From positions 74,232,969 to 74,296,968 of the forward strand of contig NC_083605.1 of assembly GCF_029168945.1 (NCBI RefSeq): DNA of 64,000 nt, read 5' to 3'. This DNA is from Cannabis sativa (taxonomy: Eukaryota; Streptophyta; Magnoliopsida; Rosales; Cannabaceae). Shown here one piece after another: positions 38,127-50,630 of the stretch. Position numbers and translations under genes: made by a program. Each line of letters begins with the position of its first letter. The first letter of the stretch is position 1. Under the pieces are notes generated by a model, which was not told where the DNA came from, made no database searches, and saw only the letters and a program-made list of their open reading frames with translations.

Positions 38127-39988
38127 ACAAGTTAAGGAAAACTTTATTAAAACACATATTTAATTATTAGTATATATATTTACAAGTGATGAAAATTTAA
38201 TGTTTATTGATTTATTCATGGTTTAGAGTGTGTTATTATTTATTTATTTATTTATTTATTTTCTTTTTCGGAGTTGAACTTACTTATTAAATCATTTTGG
38301 ACATAGCTAAACTTGTTGACAAATATATATGAAAATTTATACTTCCTCAAAATGCATACTCAATACTCATCTTGTTGTGTGTATAAAATTCCATATTTTT
38401 TAATATATTTCTAAATTCTTTCAACACATTACTTAGTATTTCTTATAATAAATTAATACAATAATCAACAAAATCTCACGCGTATCTTTATCCAATTCAA
38501 AATTGTTAGATATATAAATTTAACGTATATTATTATTATTATTAGAATAAATTGGATTTTATTATCTTATGAACTATCATCTTTGTAGAGTTCTTTCTGG
38601 TAAATTTGTTTTTATTGTAAATATTCTCTCGAATTATACAAATTGTTACAAATATATCATCCTCCAGTTACATTTTGCTCTATTTTAAAACAATTTATTT
38701 ATCTAACTATAAGTGATAAGTATAATTATATTACAATAATTTATTTAATAACTTTAAACTACTTAAAATCTAATTTATTAACATTAAATATACAAACAAT
38801 AACTCTAAGAATAGATATATATACTCTCATAATCCATCATTATACTGTTATTAATATATTTATTTTTTATCTGAACCCTTAAACTATTAACGTTATGTTA
38901 GTACTATATTAACAAAATATTCAAAGAAACAAATACAATGCAACTGCATGAGAATATTTGTAACTATTTTTATAGTTCATGAAGAATTTTTGCAAGAGAG
39001 AAAAATTCAGGGGTAGTAAAACTCTACTAGGGCCATAGTTCCGCGGGAAGGGGGCGGGGGGAATCCTATTTATTCTTCTCATTATTATTGGGTATTCCTA
39101 CAAGACACTATAATGTATCCAATAATATACTAATATAGCACATTGCTAGTACTAAGTAGTTAGCGATTTCTTATTAGTTACCCAAATTTTTAGTAACTAA
39201 TAACAAAAAATTTATGAACAGAGAAAAAAATTAGTGAATAAATAGACACAAAAATTTTTATATGGTTAGGGCATTGATGAGTGTTAGTTCATGATAGCAT
39301 TATTAATGGTATTTTGTACACTTTTAGCAATGTATTCTCTCTGTAAAATCAAATTTTTTGAACCCCTTTAATGGTGAATATCTTGCCATATTATAGGCAA
39401 TTAAATGGATCGGACTAGGTTGAATCGAATCTGCGGATGGTTCACAGTTTCAAGCCCATTAATAGTGTGATTACATCTTATTAGAGTTAGGGCCTTAGGG
39501 TAGAGGCTCAATGCCAACATTATTAGGTGAGAAACACTATAGGAAGTATTATGCAACACTAATGTATCAAGTCGCACATGGTCCTATTTTTTATGGGAAA
39601 ATAACTATGTCTGAGTATTGGACATTTTAATTCCTATAGTAATCTTATTTTTTTGCCAAACCACTTTTCAAACAAGAAAAAAGAGATATTATTCAAATTT
39701 GGTGTGATTCTGTCAAGAATATGCCATAGAGGATATGCTCCCTAGATGGAGGTGAGTGCTTTAGAAATTGCTTCATTCTTGACCACTTTGTTAATGAATG
39801 TAGGAGGAGAGTTGTTTTTAAATTTCCTTGTTCCTGGGCTGTGGCTCGGGACTTTGGTCTCAAGTCGGCTCCTTATCCATCTCGCTTGTTCGTGAGAGAT
39901 TGATCATGTTGCTTTGTCCCCCAAGGGCCAGTTCCAGACTCTATCGCCCATCCATTTTATCTTCCTAAGACCAGCAAATAATTCCTTC
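38127..39988. other. LEA_2 3' region and older repeat sequence before copia element
   Basis: 38,127-39,000 is AT-rich with no gene (the probable 3' UTR comes first). From about 39,240 to 39,988 the sequence is richer in GC, has no clear ORF, and looks like an old repeat into which the copia element at 39989 inserted; the other side of that repeat should continue from 44,910. Confidence 0.45.
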
Positions 39989-40212
39989 TGAAGAAAGCAA
40001 ACAAAGAGAGAAAACAGAGTTTGTTTCTCTAAAACAGAGACAAAGAAAATGCAGAAAAGCCTTACTTCTTTATTGATAAGAGAATGTATTTATAGACATG
40101 ATTTACAATCAGTTAAGGCAAGAAATACAACAGAGAAATCATAACAGAAAATTAACAACCTAACGGCCTTAACTAACTCTTATCCAACTGACTTTTAGTT
40201 AGTTGGTTATCA
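39989..40212 (-). repeat. 3' LTR of copia element 1
   Basis: 224 bp, identical by eye to 44686-44909. As this is the 3' LTR on the minus strand, it should carry the polyadenylation region of the element transcript. Confidence 0.95.
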
Positions 40213-40257
40213 TCCCCCCTCAAACGAAAAGGGGAAGATACCACTTTGAGTTTGGCT

Positions 40258-43200
40258 TTAAGATAGTGAAATCGATCCTTGGGGCAGTGATTTCGTGAGA
40301 ACGTCTGCAACTTGATCAACCGAAGGCACATACCGAACTGAAAGTTCATTGTTGATAATCTGATCACGAACAAAGTGTTGATCAATTTCAATGTGCTTGC
40401 ACCTAGCATGAAACACAGGGTTGGCAGCAAGTGCAGCAGCCCCTTGATTATCAACCCAAATTATGGGAGTTGCAGCAAAGTGTAGTTGAAGTTCAGTAAA
40501 GAGTGAGTTTAACCATTTTAATTCAGCTGCAGTATTGGCAAGAGCACGAAACTCTGACTCAGTTGAAGACCGTGCAACAACATGTTGCTTCTTTGCAGAC
40601 CAAGAGAGCAAATTTGGGCCAAGGAAAACAGCATATCCACCTGTAGATTTATGGTCATCAGGGCAACTTGCCCAATCAGCGTCTGAGTAAGCTTCAACAG
40701 AGAAGTGAGTGGCAGGTGAAAGAAATAGACCATCAGAAATAGTGCCTTTCAAATACCTCAACAATCTTTTGCAAGCCTCCCAGTGCACAGTTGTAGGAGC
40801 ATGAATAAACTGTGATAATTTGTTGATTATAAAGGCTACATCAGGCCTTGTAAGTGTCAAATACTGAAGGGCACCCAAAGTACTTCTATAGAGAGTTTTA
40901 TCCTCAAAAGGGAGACCCTCTGTTAAAGACAGTTTGTGTGTACTGCTAGTAGGACTGGTGCACGGTTTTATGCCATCCAAATGGAGTTTGACCAATAAAT
41001 CCGAGATGTACTTGCTTTGAGATAAGTACATACCTGTGGTGTTTCGATGAATCTCTACACCAAGGAAGTAGTGAACCTCCCCCATGTCTTTCAAAGAAAA
41101 CCGATTATGGAGCTTGTCAATGAATTGTTGAATGAGAATTGAATCGGGTCCAGTTAGTAGAATATCATCTACATATACTAGCAAAATTATTTGAGTGTCT
41201 CCTTTCCCATAGATATACAATGATGTATCTGATTTAGATTCCTTGAAACCCCAACTGAACAAAGTCTTTTTCAATTTATCATTCCAAGCCCTTGGTGCTT
41301 GCTTTAACCCATATATAGCTTTGTTCAACTTACACACATGAGTGGGAAACTTAGGATCTTCAAAACCTTTAGGCTGAGTCATATACACGGTTTCACTTAA
41401 TTCACCATGAAGAAAAGCATTAGACACATCCAATTGTCTCACTTGCCAATTGAATGTGACAGCCAATGCTAGAACCAGCCTCACAGTAACCGGTTTCACA
41501 ACTGGACTGAAAGTGTCCTGAAAGTCAATGCCCGGTTGTTGTAGATAACCTCTAGCAACCAGCCTTGATTTGCATTTGTCAAGTGTGCCATCTGCATTTA
41601 ACTTTACTCTATACACCCATTTGTTATCAATTAAAACCATATGAGGCTCATAAGGAACCAAGATCCATGTTCCTTGAGATTTGAGGGCACTAATTTCTTG
41701 AGACATAGAGCCATTCCATATAGGACTTTTGAGAGCTGATTGCAGAGATTTTGGTTCTTGGGGCAACAATGATTCGGGTAGCCTATATTTGGTTGCTAGA
41801 TAGGCTTTAGGCTTGTAAATCCCCCTCATGGATCGAGTAACCATTGAATGAGTTCGAGGAGCTGGTGGCACAATAACTGCTGCTGAACCAGTAGACATGG
41901 TAGGAGAATTAATCTGCAGAGTCTCTGAAATAGATAGCTGAATGTTGGGAGAGACAACATTTTGCAGAGAAAGTGCAGGAGCAGTTTGGACATCAGCAGA
42001 AGAACCAGGAGGAGAAGCTGGTGTAGGAAAACTTACTGCTGGTGCCTCTTGAAAACCAGACGTAGCAGTGGTATCAGCAGGAGCAACAACACTGGCAGAA
42101 GCAGCAGTAGCTGGAGAAAAAGCAGTGCTGAAACTCATGGTGGGACAAGCAATGTTGTCTGTCTTTTGATCAGATAGAGAAGCACACCCTTTAGTTTGAA
42201 GAGCAGGGAAAGAACATTCATCAAAAACAACATTTCTTGCAATAAACATTCTACCAGCAGCACTTTCACACAAATAGCCCTTGTGCTTTGGAGAATATCC
42301 CAAAAACAAACACATTTCAGATCTGTAATCGAGTTTATGATGATGATATGGCCTTAAATGTGGATAACAAGCACAACCAAAAGGTTTAAGCACATGATAA
42401 TCAGGCAATTCATGAAACAAACATTCAAAAGGGGTAAGATTATCAAGAACAGGTGTAGGCATTCGATTAATGGTATGAGTAGCACATTGAAAGGCAAGCC
42501 ACCAATATGAGAGATCAAGACCAGCTTGAGCTAAAAGTGTCAAACCAGTTTCAGTTATGTGTCGATGTTTTCTTTCAACCCTACCATTTTGTTCATGACT
42601 ATGGGGACAAGGTTGTTTAAAAACAATGCCTTGGTCAGCTAAAAATCTTTCAAAAGGCCTATATTCACCTCCACCATCAGCTTGGACAGCTTTGATTGGC
42701 AAATTGAATTGTTTTTCAACAAGGCTTTTGAATTTGATGAAGGTTTCAAAGGCTTGAGATTTTATAGTAAGAGGAAATATCCAAGAAAACCTACTATAAT
42801 CATCAACAAATACTATGTAATATTTGTAGTTTTCTTTGGATGGAACATGAGATGGACCCCATAAATCTGTATGAATAAGAGCAAGGGGCTGATTTGCCCG
42901 AGATGAAGAAAGAGGGTAGGGTAGCCTATGACTCTTTCCCATTTGACAAGCTTGACAAAACTGTAAATCTTTTAGTGAACAAGGGATATTTGCTTTATGT
43001 AATATTTTTGCTAAGGTGTGAGAAGCAGGATGGCCCAACTTTTTATGCCAATTATTTATGTCATTAACATGAGAAAGTAAGACAGTGGGATTGGAATCAA
43101 GAGAACAGTAAGAAGAGTCTTTATTGATTGGTTTATTACAAGGAAAGGTTGATGAATCAACCTGATTACAATTATGAATACAGGACTCATATTGACTCTT

Positions 43201-44658
43201 CATAGGCTGAGAAGAAAAGGTTGAAGTAGCAAGATTCACTTGCAGGGCAGTGTTGGAAAGACTCGAGCTATCATCTCCTAGGTGGTAGAGGCCATCTCTG
43301 ATTTTTCCTTTAAGCAACACTGCTCCGGTTTTCTTGTCCTTAACAAAGCAACAAGTTTTATGAAATTCCAAGAAAACATCATTGTCATTAGTGAGTTTTG
43401 ATACACTTACTAAATTCTTGGTTATAGAAGGAATTTGTAAAACAGAATCTAAATGCAAAGATTGAGATTGTGAGGGAAGAGTAGCAGTACCAATGTTAGA
43501 AATAAGTAATCTCTTACCATTAGCAACTGCAACAGTTTCTGGACCAAGATAAGGAGAAGCTGACTCAAGATTGTCTAAAGATTGAGCTATATGATTGGTA
43601 GCACCTGAGTCCACAAACCAGCCAACATCATCTCCAAAATCAGGCACTGTTTGAGCAACAAAGATCTGAGGATCATAGTCAAGTGACTGTTCTGTAAGGT
43701 TGACTTGAGGATGAGCAGTAGAAGACTTAGGAGTGACCCAATTACGATCGAACCTATAGTGACAAGTCACAGCAGTGTGCCCAAACCGCATGCAAACTTG
43801 ACACAATGGTCTGTTATTGTTGACAGACCTGGGACCATTTGTTCGATTGGGAAATCGTGGCATATGGTCAGATCCTTGTCCTCTGCCAGCTGCATTATAA
43901 GGTCTGTACATGCCATTTCTTGTGCCCATTGCAAGATTGGCAGCCATTTTTGATGAAAGATCCAAAATAGTCGAGTGCCTCTCCAATCTTGTTTCATGAG
44001 ACATTAATAGAGCTTGGACTTCTTCGAGAGAAAGATTCTCACTTCGAGAGGTTATGCTGGACACAACCGAATCAAACTCGGGACCAAGCCCATTAAGCAG
44101 ATGAAGAATAAGATCAAAATCATTGACAGGATGCCCAGCTATGGCCAAAGAATCACAAATAGCTTTGATTTTATCAACATAATCGGAGATGGTGAGATTA
44201 CCTTTCTGCAGATTTGTAAGTTGGCCTTTAAGTTGCAGAAGTCTCGCCTTCGACTGACTTGAAAATTTCTGCTCTAAGGCATTCCAGACAGAGTGTGAGG
44301 TTTGGTAACAGGCAACCGTGGCTAGAATTCCCTCCGTCATCGACGAACGGAGCCATGATAGCAAAAGTTGATCTTTACGCCTCCATTGCAAGAACTGAGG
44401 ATTGCTGCTGCCATTGACAAGTTTTTCAGGTGGTGCATTGTTGCTGAAGAGAAGTTCATCAAGATCATGGCCAATAACCGTGGGAATGACTTGCGATTTC
44501 CAAGAAAGAAAATTTGTACGATCAAGTTTCAAGGTGAGTGAAGCTGTGAGAGAGTTTGAGAACGGGTTCCATTGTTGTGCCGTCGAGGAGGACTGAGCTG
44601 GCACAACAGTAGGATCGGAGCCTCCAGCTTGAGACGAGTGGTCACCGGAGGAAGCCAT
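40258..44658 (-). CDS. Ty1/copia gag-pol polyprotein, intact
   Basis: Single 1466-aa frame starting 16 bp inside the primer site ([10 protein letters not shown]). Order is the copia order: gag with one zinc knuckle [14 protein letters not shown] (about 284-298); protease VDSGATNH (about 349); gag-pre-integrase and integrase [20 protein letters not shown] (about 597, 656, 696; the D-D-E triad is present); reverse transcriptase with YVDD (about 1161); RNase H with DADWAS (about 1329). No stop or frameshift. It makes the proteins for reverse transcription and integration of the element. Encoded on the strand opposite to the LEA_2 genes on both sides. Confidence 0.97.
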   Translation of the reverse strand: MASSGDHSSQAGGSDPTVVPAQSSSTAQQWNPFSNSLTASLTLKLDRTNFLSWKSQVIPTVIGHDLDELLFSNNAPPEKLVNGSSNPQFLQWRRKDQLLLSWLRSSMTEGILATVACYQTSHSVWNALEQKFSSQSKARLLQLKGQLTNLQKGNLTISDYVDKIKAICDSLAIAGHPVNDFDLILHLLNGLGPEFDSVVSSITSRSENLSLEEVQALLMSHETRLERHSTILDLSSKMAANLAMGTRNGMYRPYNAAGRGQGSDHMPRFPNRTNGPRSVNNNRPLCQVCMRFGHTAVTCHYRFDRNWVTPKSSTAHPQVNLTEQSLDYDPQIFVAQTVPDFGDDVGWFVDSGATNHIAQSLDNLESASPYLGPETVAVANGKRLLISNIGTATLPSQSQSLHLDSVLQIPSITKNLVSVSKLTNDNDVFLEFHKTCCFVKDKKTGAVLLKGKIRDGLYHLGDDSSSLSNTALQVNLATSTFSSQPMKSQYESCIHNCNQVDSSTFPCNKPINKDSSYCSLDSNPTVLLSHVNDINNWHKKLGHPASHTLAKILHKANIPCSLKDLQFCQACQMGKSHRLPYPLSSSRANQPLALIHTDLWGPSHVPSKENYKYYIVFVDDYSRFSWIFPLTIKSQAFETFIKFKSLVEKQFNLPIKAVQADGGGEYRPFERFLADQGIVFKQPCPHSHEQNGRVERKHRHITETGLTLLAQAGLDLSYWWLAFQCATHTINRMPTPVLDNLTPFECLFHELPDYHVLKPFGCACYPHLRPYHHHKLDYRSEMCLFLGYSPKHKGYLCESAAGRMFIARNVVFDECSFPALQTKGCASLSDQKTDNIACPTMSFSTAFSPATAASASVVAPADTTATSGFQEAPAVSFPTPASPPGSSADVQTAPALSLQNVVSPNIQLSISETLQINSPTMSTGSAAVIVPPAPRTHSMVTRSMRGIYKPKAYLATKYRLPESLLPQEPKSLQSALKSPIWNGSMSQEISALKSQGTWILVPYEPHMVLIDNKWVYRVKLNADGTLDKCKSRLVARGYLQQPGIDFQDTFSPVVKPVTVRLVLALAVTFNWQVRQLDVSNAFLHGELSETVYMTQPKGFEDPKFPTHVCKLNKAIYGLKQAPRAWNDKLKKTLFSWGFKESKSDTSLYIYGKGDTQIILLVYVDDILLTGPDSILIQQFIDKLHNRFSLKDMGEVHYFLGVEIHRNTTGMYLSQSKYISDLLVKLHLDGIKPCTSPTSSTHKLSLTEGLPFEDKTLYRSTLGALQYLTLTRPDVAFIINKLSQFIHAPTTVHWEACKRLLRYLKGTISDGLFLSPATHFSVEAYSDADWASCPDDHKSTGGYAVFLGPNLLSWSAKKQHVVARSSTESEFRALANTAAELKWLNSLFTELQLHFAATPIIWVDNQGAAALAANPVFHARCKHIEIDQHFVRDQIINNELSVRYVPSVDQVADVLTKSLPQGSISLS

Positions 44659-44673
44659 TGACGCTAGTCAAAA

Positions 44674-44685
44674 GCTCTGATACCA
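44674..44685 (-). other. Primer-binding site of copia element 1
   Basis: TGGTATCAGAGC on the minus strand, complementary to the 3' end of initiator methionine tRNA, directly next to the 5' LTR. Confidence 0.9.
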
Positions 44686-44909
44686 TGAAGAAAGCAAACA
44701 AAGAGAGAAAACAGAGTTTGTTTCTCTAAAACAGAGACAAAGAAAATGCAGAAAAGCCTTACTTCTTTATTGATAAGAGAATGTATTTATAGACATGATT
44801 TACAATCAGTTAAGGCAAGAAATACAACAGAGAAATCATAACAGAAAATTAACAACCTAACGGCCTTAACTAACTCTTATCCAACTGACTTTTAGTTAGT
44901 TGGTTATCA
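44686..44909 (-). repeat. 5' LTR of copia element 1
   Basis: 224 bp; the element promoter should lie here. Identical by eye to the other LTR, which implies very recent insertion. Confidence 0.95.
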
Positions 44910-45760
44910 CCTTCAATCCCGACCTTACCTATTCTAGGGCGTCCTAGGTGGGCATGGGCCCACATCCCTCCTTGGGCCTATGATGGTATTTGGTCCTAAG
45001 ATCAATCCACGTGAATGACACATGTCAGACTAAGAGAAAATAGAGATAACATTTACTCTCCAAGTTTCTTCCACGCTGGAGAAAGGAGGGGCTTGTCTTC
45101 GCGTCTGTGTTTAATCATGTTCCTCTTTTACTTCCTAGCCTAGGAATAGTAAGGAGGGAGACCACCCTTCGTGGATTGTCTTTCCATCTTCCAAGTGCGT
45201 TTCACGTGCAGGTCATAGATGTGTAGTGACTTTTACGCACCTTGTATGGGCAAGTGGAACTTATAATAAATGGGTGTGACAACTGACATAATTTTTACCC
45301 ATATGAATCGTTTCCATAATTGTGAAGGAGAAGTTGCGTGTTCCAACACGAGTATTTATGCATTCCTTTGTATTCCCGGTTCGTTAAATCAGCGCATTTC
45401 TCTCTTTTCAATAGATTATCAGAGTTGTTAGATTGAATAGGTGCAAATCGAGGGTTTTAGTATAAATAGACCAACGATTCCTTCCTTTGTTTTGACCAGT
45501 TACTTTTGAGGTTCACATGAAACTATTTCCGAAAGCCAACCCCCAATTGTTGATGGGATCTCGTTTGCTTCCTAAAACTTCAATCAGGGTTGCAACGATT
45601 TGATCCTAACACTTCACCATTTCAATAATCACCATCAGTTATAGTGCTCTAGCCACCCTACAAGTAGCATCCCCACTTCTGACTCCTCATTTTTCTTGTA
45701 ATTTTGAACTTTCTAGATTTCCTATTTCGGATGCATGTCATAAGTTTGTAGTGCTTGAGA
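44910..45760. other. Older repeat sequence, right side of copia insertion site
   Basis: GC-richer than the surroundings, no ORF of note. Together with 39,240-39,988 it probably forms one old repeat split by copia element 1. I could not name its family. Confidence 0.4.
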
Positions 45761-45904
45761 TGTCTCTTAATATTTTTCATTGTGATTTTGTATGAGTGTG
45801 GTAAGCGTTATCATGTAGAAAACACAACATTTTTGGTTAATGCTTTCAAAAAATAATTTTATTTCTATTTTTCTGTGTATAAAAAACACATCAATCCTTT
45901 GAGA

Positions 45905-46110
45905 CACCAATATGAACTTGACCCCGGCCTCAGTCCCAACCCGAGTCGGAACCAACCTTAGACCTGATCCCTAGTCTCGGTCCCAGCTCCAACCCTAAAT
46001 CTAACTCAGCCTCAGCCCCAAATTTGGACCTGGTCCCAACCCCAGACCCGACTCATACTCGAACCTCGACCCTGACCCTTTGACTCAAACTCGACCTGGA
46101 CCCGGACCAC
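45905..46110. repeat. Degenerate GGACCC-type array, copy B
   Basis: Tandem degenerate hexamers (CCGACCC, GACCCGG, CTCGACC...) for about 205 bp. On both sides are AT-rich stretches that read as rough inverted repeats (TTTTCTGTGTATAAAAAACA on the left), as if the array were inside a MITE. Confidence 0.7.
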
Positions 46111-46944
46111 AAATTATTTTTCTAACTTTCTTTTTTTAAAAAATATTTTCTACGCATAGCCAAATACACATATTTGTTCTTAAAAAACAGTTTTATGTTT
46201 TAAAAGTAAAAAATTAATTTTTAGCTATGATACTAAACATGTACTTTTCTCGCCCTCGAGAACCCTTCTCCCCCATAGGCATCCTACCCAAGGGGCGTCT
46301 CTCTATGCCATGCGAGTAATTCATGCAATGTCTTGTTAGAAACTATCTCATTTAACAACATGTATAATAGTAATTAATATAGGGAGTACTTATCACAAAT
46401 TAATATAAACTTGTGAAAACTTCTATATAGCTTTTTTTAAAAGTGTGATTATTAATTATTATACTCAGACAGCATATTATATTATTAGTATACTATATAT
46501 ACAAGTGTTGAAATGTATATATATAGTAACATTTATTGATGTATTCCAATGACTTGGAAACAGTCTTATGCTAAAAAAAAACCTTGTTTTAGAAACCTCG
46601 GGACATCTTCATATATATTAATAAACTTATATATAAAACCAATCCAAAAAGAGGTAGTGGGGTAGTCCACACATGATAAAATTAAGAACTCATCATTATA
46701 TATATATATTTAAGTTTCATTTTCAACCTAACAAAAATACAATTAAAGAAGTCAATCATCTCATTCTTAATTAAATTACTCAATAAAACTTTGTTCTTAT
46801 TATCAAACTTCCAATACTAAACTTTCCCCAGCAGCCATCTTCTTCTTTCAATAACCATCAACAAGTCAAATCTCTCATTCTCTTATTATATACAATGTAT
46901 AATCACGTTCCCAAAAACTAATAACAAATATTTTAATAATCAAA

Positions 46945-46977
46945 TTGACCAAACATCCAAAGCACTTACTATAAATA
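46945..46977 (+). promoter_or_regulatory. W-box and TATA box of LEA_2 copy 3
   Basis: TTGACC at 46945-46950 (ATTGACCAAAC) and TATAAATA at 46970-46977, 151 bp before the start codon. Same order and similar spacing as at 37240 and 51039. Confidence 0.65.
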
Positions 46978-47127
46978 TCCTTATTAACCCATAACTATAT
47001 ACTCATCTCATCACACAAACCCAGCTAAATACTATCATCTTCCATCAATAAATACAAACCAAAACATATATATATATATATTATTATATATAGTGATCTT
47101 ATATACAATCTTCTTTAATCTTTTAAA

Positions 47128-47853
47128 ATGGGTGAGAACAAGGATGAAGAATACCCTTTGGCCAAAACTAATGGAGGGGATCAAGAATCGGGAGATTTAT
47201 CAACTAAGGAACTCAAACGCCAGAAGATGAAAAAAATAGCCAAATATGTGGTTGCTTTTCTTATTTGTGTGCTCATTACATTTATAGTTTTGGTATTTAC
47301 TCTTGTTAAGTCTCCACGGGTCATTTTATTGACCAATGCTCATCTCCAAACATTGAAAACAACTACTAATACTTCTTCTTTCGATAAGAGCTTCTCAACC
47401 CAAATTAGGATCAAGAACACCAATTTCGGGCCCTACAAGTTCGAAGTCACCACCTTCAACTTCACCTACGGTGGAGCCACCGTAGCACAAGTTGTCATTC
47501 CTAAGGGCAAGGCCAAAACCATGTCCACCAAAACTATTAATAATGTCATTGTTAGGTTGAGTTCGACTCAACTGCCAAATAATGTTGACCAAGACAGCGA
47601 TGAGTTGACTCTTGGAATATTGACTTTGAGTAGTTCCATGAGAATGAGTGGGAAAGTTGAAGTGATGTCGATCATGAAGAAAAAGAAGTCCATCATGGTC
47701 AACTGCGCTATTACTATTGATGTCGCTCTTAATAAGAACGTCCAGAGTTTGCAATGTTCGAGCAAGAAATCGAGAAAACCAATGGTACTTAAACCCAAGA
47801 AAATTAAACCAAAGTCTCAGCCAAAAAACAAAACAATAACAAAAAAACCTTGA
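47128..47853 (+). CDS. LEA_2 domain / NHL-type membrane protein, copy 3
   Basis: Intronless, 241 aa, the near twin of the 37401 copy. Same layout: charged N-terminus (MGENKDEEYPLAK), transmembrane helix about 39-60, LEA_2 domain (QIRIKNTNFGPYKFEVT) and basic Lys/Pro tail. Residues 116-231 differ from the twin by a single change (T171M), whereas 12 differences fall in residues 1-115. This uneven spread suggests gene conversion or selection on the C-terminal part. The duplicated unit includes the promoter (CAGCAGCCAT ... CATCAACAA ... GTCAAATCTCTCAT shared upstream). Confidence 0.9.
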   Translation: MGENKDEEYPLAKTNGGDQESGDLSTKELKRQKMKKIAKYVVAFLICVLITFIVLVFTLVKSPRVILLTNAHLQTLKTTTNTSSFDKSFSTQIRIKNTNFGPYKFEVTTFNFTYGGATVAQVVIPKGKAKTMSTKTINNVIVRLSSTQLPNNVDQDSDELTLGILTLSSSMRMSGKVEVMSIMKKKKSIMVNCAITIDVALNKNVQSLQCSSKKSRKPMVLKPKKIKPKSQPKNKTITKKP

Positions 47854-48118
47854 ACAAGTTAAGAAAGAATGTGATATTTATTGTATTGATCTAATTATTC
47901 ATGTTGTAGACTGTGTTATTATTTTATTATTTTTATATTTTGTAAAGTGGAACTTATTATTAATTCATTTTGGAGATAGCTAAATAATTTGTTGATAATA
48001 AATATCAAACTCTATGTTTTATCAAAACCCTACTCGTAATTCAGTTTGTTGTTTTCAAATAATTGACTATTCTCGAGAATATATGGATATAAGGTAATTA
48101 TTTATGTTATATATATGA
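47854..48118. other. 3' region of LEA_2 copy 3
   Basis: AT-rich, resembles the 3' region of the twin at 38127 for the first 150 bases; no further feature. Confidence 0.45.
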
Positions 48119-48358
48119 TCGGGTGTACTTGGATTCCCAATCCTATAAAAAAACATAAGAAAACACTACTAAAACAACACAAAAAAAATGAAGAACATAA
48201 AAAACAAGCGTAAAAAAACTCTGGAATGGTAGTATTCCAATCGGGTGTACTTGGATTCCCAATCCTATAAAAAAAATATAAGAAAACACTACTAAAACAA
48301 AACTAAAACAACAAAAAAAAATAAAGAACATAAAAAACAAGCATAAAAAAACATTAAA
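48119..48358. repeat. Tandem duplication, period about 122 bp
   Basis: TCGGGTGTACTTGGATTCCC starts at 48119 and again at 48241; what follows (AATCCTATAAAAAAA, AAGAAAACACTACTAAAAC, GAACATAAAAAACAAGC) is repeated with small differences, including an extra AACTAAAAC unit in the second copy. Confidence 0.9.
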
Positions 48359-48359
48359 A

Positions 48360-49950
48360 CTAAAATAATGAAATGACAAACCTCAACAACCCTTTTCCTA
48401 AGAGTTAACAAAATAAAACCAAAACAAGACACAAAGTCAAACAAACAGAAAACTATAAAATAGGACTAAACAAAAAAAAACATGCAAAAAAAAAAAAGGA
48501 AATATAATCAACTTGAAAAAAACCCTAAAACAACACAAGATCAATAGAATAAAAACCTTATCAGATTTGGGAGACTTTGGAACTTTGGCTCAAACTCAAA
48601 ATCAGAGTCGGAGTTCTCCAACACAGATTGAGGGTATTTTTGATTTAGTGTTCTTTGAAGTACCAGAACCTATATTTGCAAGAACAGATCTAGAAAATCA
48701 AAATAAAAAAACCACTCTTTTATTTCCTTCCAAAAGTGTGACTAAAAATTAGAAAAACTAAAAAATGAGAAGAAGATGAAGAAGAAGAACTGAACAAGAA
48801 ATAAAATAAAAAATTTATATGTTAATGGAGAGAGTAAGAGAACTTAAGAAGGAAGATAGCTAGAAAAAAGATGATAAGTGTATGGATTTTGAAAAAAAAA
48901 AAAAACAAACAAAAGAAAGAGACCCATGAAGAAGAAGAAGAACAGAAGATGAGCAATTACTATTACATGACACCTTAGATGAGTCCACCCATCTTCTAAA
49001 AAGAACAAGTACTTCATGTTGTTCTTGTTCTGCAAAAATTTTAGAAGAAAAGGTGTTTGATAAAATATTTGTAGATATTTGGGATAAGAGCTGGTGTGTT
49101 GTCACTTTCATGGAGTGTGGCTCACTTTCATCAAAAAGTAAAATGAAGACACGTTTTGACTCAAATCTTTATCATCTTTAATTTTAATTTAATAAAAATA
49201 AAAATAAACATGTAAAAGAAGGTTTGTTCAACTTTTATCATTATTTTTAATAAATAAATAAAAAAGCTGCCACAAAATTAATCACATCATAATTTTTACA
49301 CTCATTAAAATAATAAAAAAGAATACAAATAATTCATGGGATAATAAACTTGAAAAAGAAAATTTGTTCAGCTTTAATCAATCTAATCATAACTTTTACA
49401 CTCATTAAAATAATAAAAATGAATATAAATAATCTATAATATGACATGTATCAGTTAAAATGGAATAACAAATTGGTTTAGCAAAAAGTAAAGATACAGT
49501 AAAAATGTAATAAATAACGTTTAACAGTAAAAATGAAATAAAAGTAGAAAAGACGGTACCAGGCGTAAATTTCCCTTTTTATATCATTAAGATGCATGCT
49601 ATTTTTCTATTACTTTTTTATGTAGATTTTTTGTTAGTTTTGTGTTACTTTTATAGAACATCATACGTAAAAATGTGTAAAAAAAAATCTTTGAACATAA
49701 ACGTGTTAAATTTTTACAAAAAAATAGTTCATTATGTAATTATTCTTTTTATATTTGGAAGTTACATTTTATATAAGTGGCATTTCGTAATATTTTTTAA
49801 TCAATTTTATATTTTTAATTAAAAAAGTGAAAATATTTTTTAAAAATATATTTTATAAATTTGTTTTTACTTTTCAATTTTTTAGTTAAACAAAAAAAAA
49901 ATTACTTTCAAATTTTTTTAAAATATTTTTTTCCTTATTCAATATTTTAG
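48360..49950. other. AT-rich spacer
   Basis: No gene supported. Purine-rich and poly(A) stretches (around 48,480 and 48,890) explain the short ORFs. ACACTCATTAAAATAATAAA occurs at about 49,299 and 49,398, a short direct repeat roughly 99 bp apart. Confidence 0.5.
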
Positions 49951-49954
49951 ACTC

Positions 49955-50215
49955 CGATCATACCTGAACTTGGTCGCCGGCCCAGGACTAAGACCTCGAA
50001 CACGGATCCTGAACTTAGACTTGGACCCAGACCCCGGCCCCAAACTAGGACCCCAAACATAATGGATCTCGAACTTGGACTTGGACTTGGATCCCCAGAC
50101 CACCCCAAACATGCACCCTGGCCCTTGGACTTGGATTCAAACCTGAACTTGACCTCCGACCCCGGACCTGGACTAAGACTTGAACCCAGACCCCGACTCC
50201 GGACTAATCATTACT
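49955..50215. repeat. Degenerate GGACCC-type array, copy C
   Basis: About 260 bp of degenerate hexamers (GGACTTGGACTTGGACTTGG at about 50073; CCCAGACCCC; GGCCCC). It starts next to a long AT-rich tract, as does copy B. Confidence 0.7.
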
Positions 50216-50249
50216 AAGATTATTCAAAAGATTCCTACGGTCATGAACC

Positions 50250-50630
50250 AACAAAATAAATTTTGAAAGCATATGAAAATTACTCTCAATAGCTTAGACA
50301 CAAACTAAGTTGTCTGTTTCCGGTAGAACTCAATCCCATTAGTGTCTATCTGTCAAACTCAATGTCTCTTTGATACCAATGATTTCAGCTATTTTTAGCT
50401 TAAAGTATACCTCTCTTCTCCACGGTGAAAGCTTCCAAGATGTAGCCACCAATATTATTACGTGCTAAGAAACTCATTCTAAACCGACCAACCGATCCAA
50501 ATAAAGCTCCATTAATATTTACTTCGATCTCAGAAATACCAAGTAAAATCCAATGCACACGAACACTTACACCAACCATAGGTGAAGACAAGGAACTTTT
50601 GCCAAATAACATCATTCTGTGCATGTCATA
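50250..50630 (-). mobile_element. Remnant of LINE RNase H (RVT_3) domain
   Basis: The minus strand reads VNINGALFGSVGRFRMSFLA then NNIGGYILEAF, followed after a break by AEIIGIKETLSL and, through stops, PETDNLVCV-AIES-NFHMLS. This order (DGA-like start, G-G core, AE..E, ETD..V..AI) is that of the RNase H-like domain at the C-terminus of plant L1 LINEs. The starting Asp reads Asn (NGA) and there are several stops, so it is dead. It is not contiguous with the LINE remnant at 8290-9560. Confidence 0.7.

Larger units (their letters stand above)
39989..44909 (-). mobile_element. Complete Ty1/copia LTR retrotransposon
   Basis: A 4,921-bp element on the minus strand. The two LTRs are 39989-40212 and 44686-44909, each 224 bp, TG...CA in plus-strand reading; I read them base for base and saw no difference. 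Direct duplication CCTTC flanks it (39984-39988 and 44910-44914). The primer-binding site TGGTATCAGAGC (initiator Met tRNA) is at 44674-44685 next to the 5' LTR, and the polypurine tract (GAGGGGGGA) at 40213-40221 next to the 3' LTR. One uninterrupted polyprotein lies between. Every part needed for transposition looks present. Confidence 0.97.

Noticed and set aside
45905..46110. Interstitial telomere-like repeat
   Set aside because: Units are GGACCC/GACCCG, not the plant TTTAGGG telomere heptamer or a one-base variant of it.
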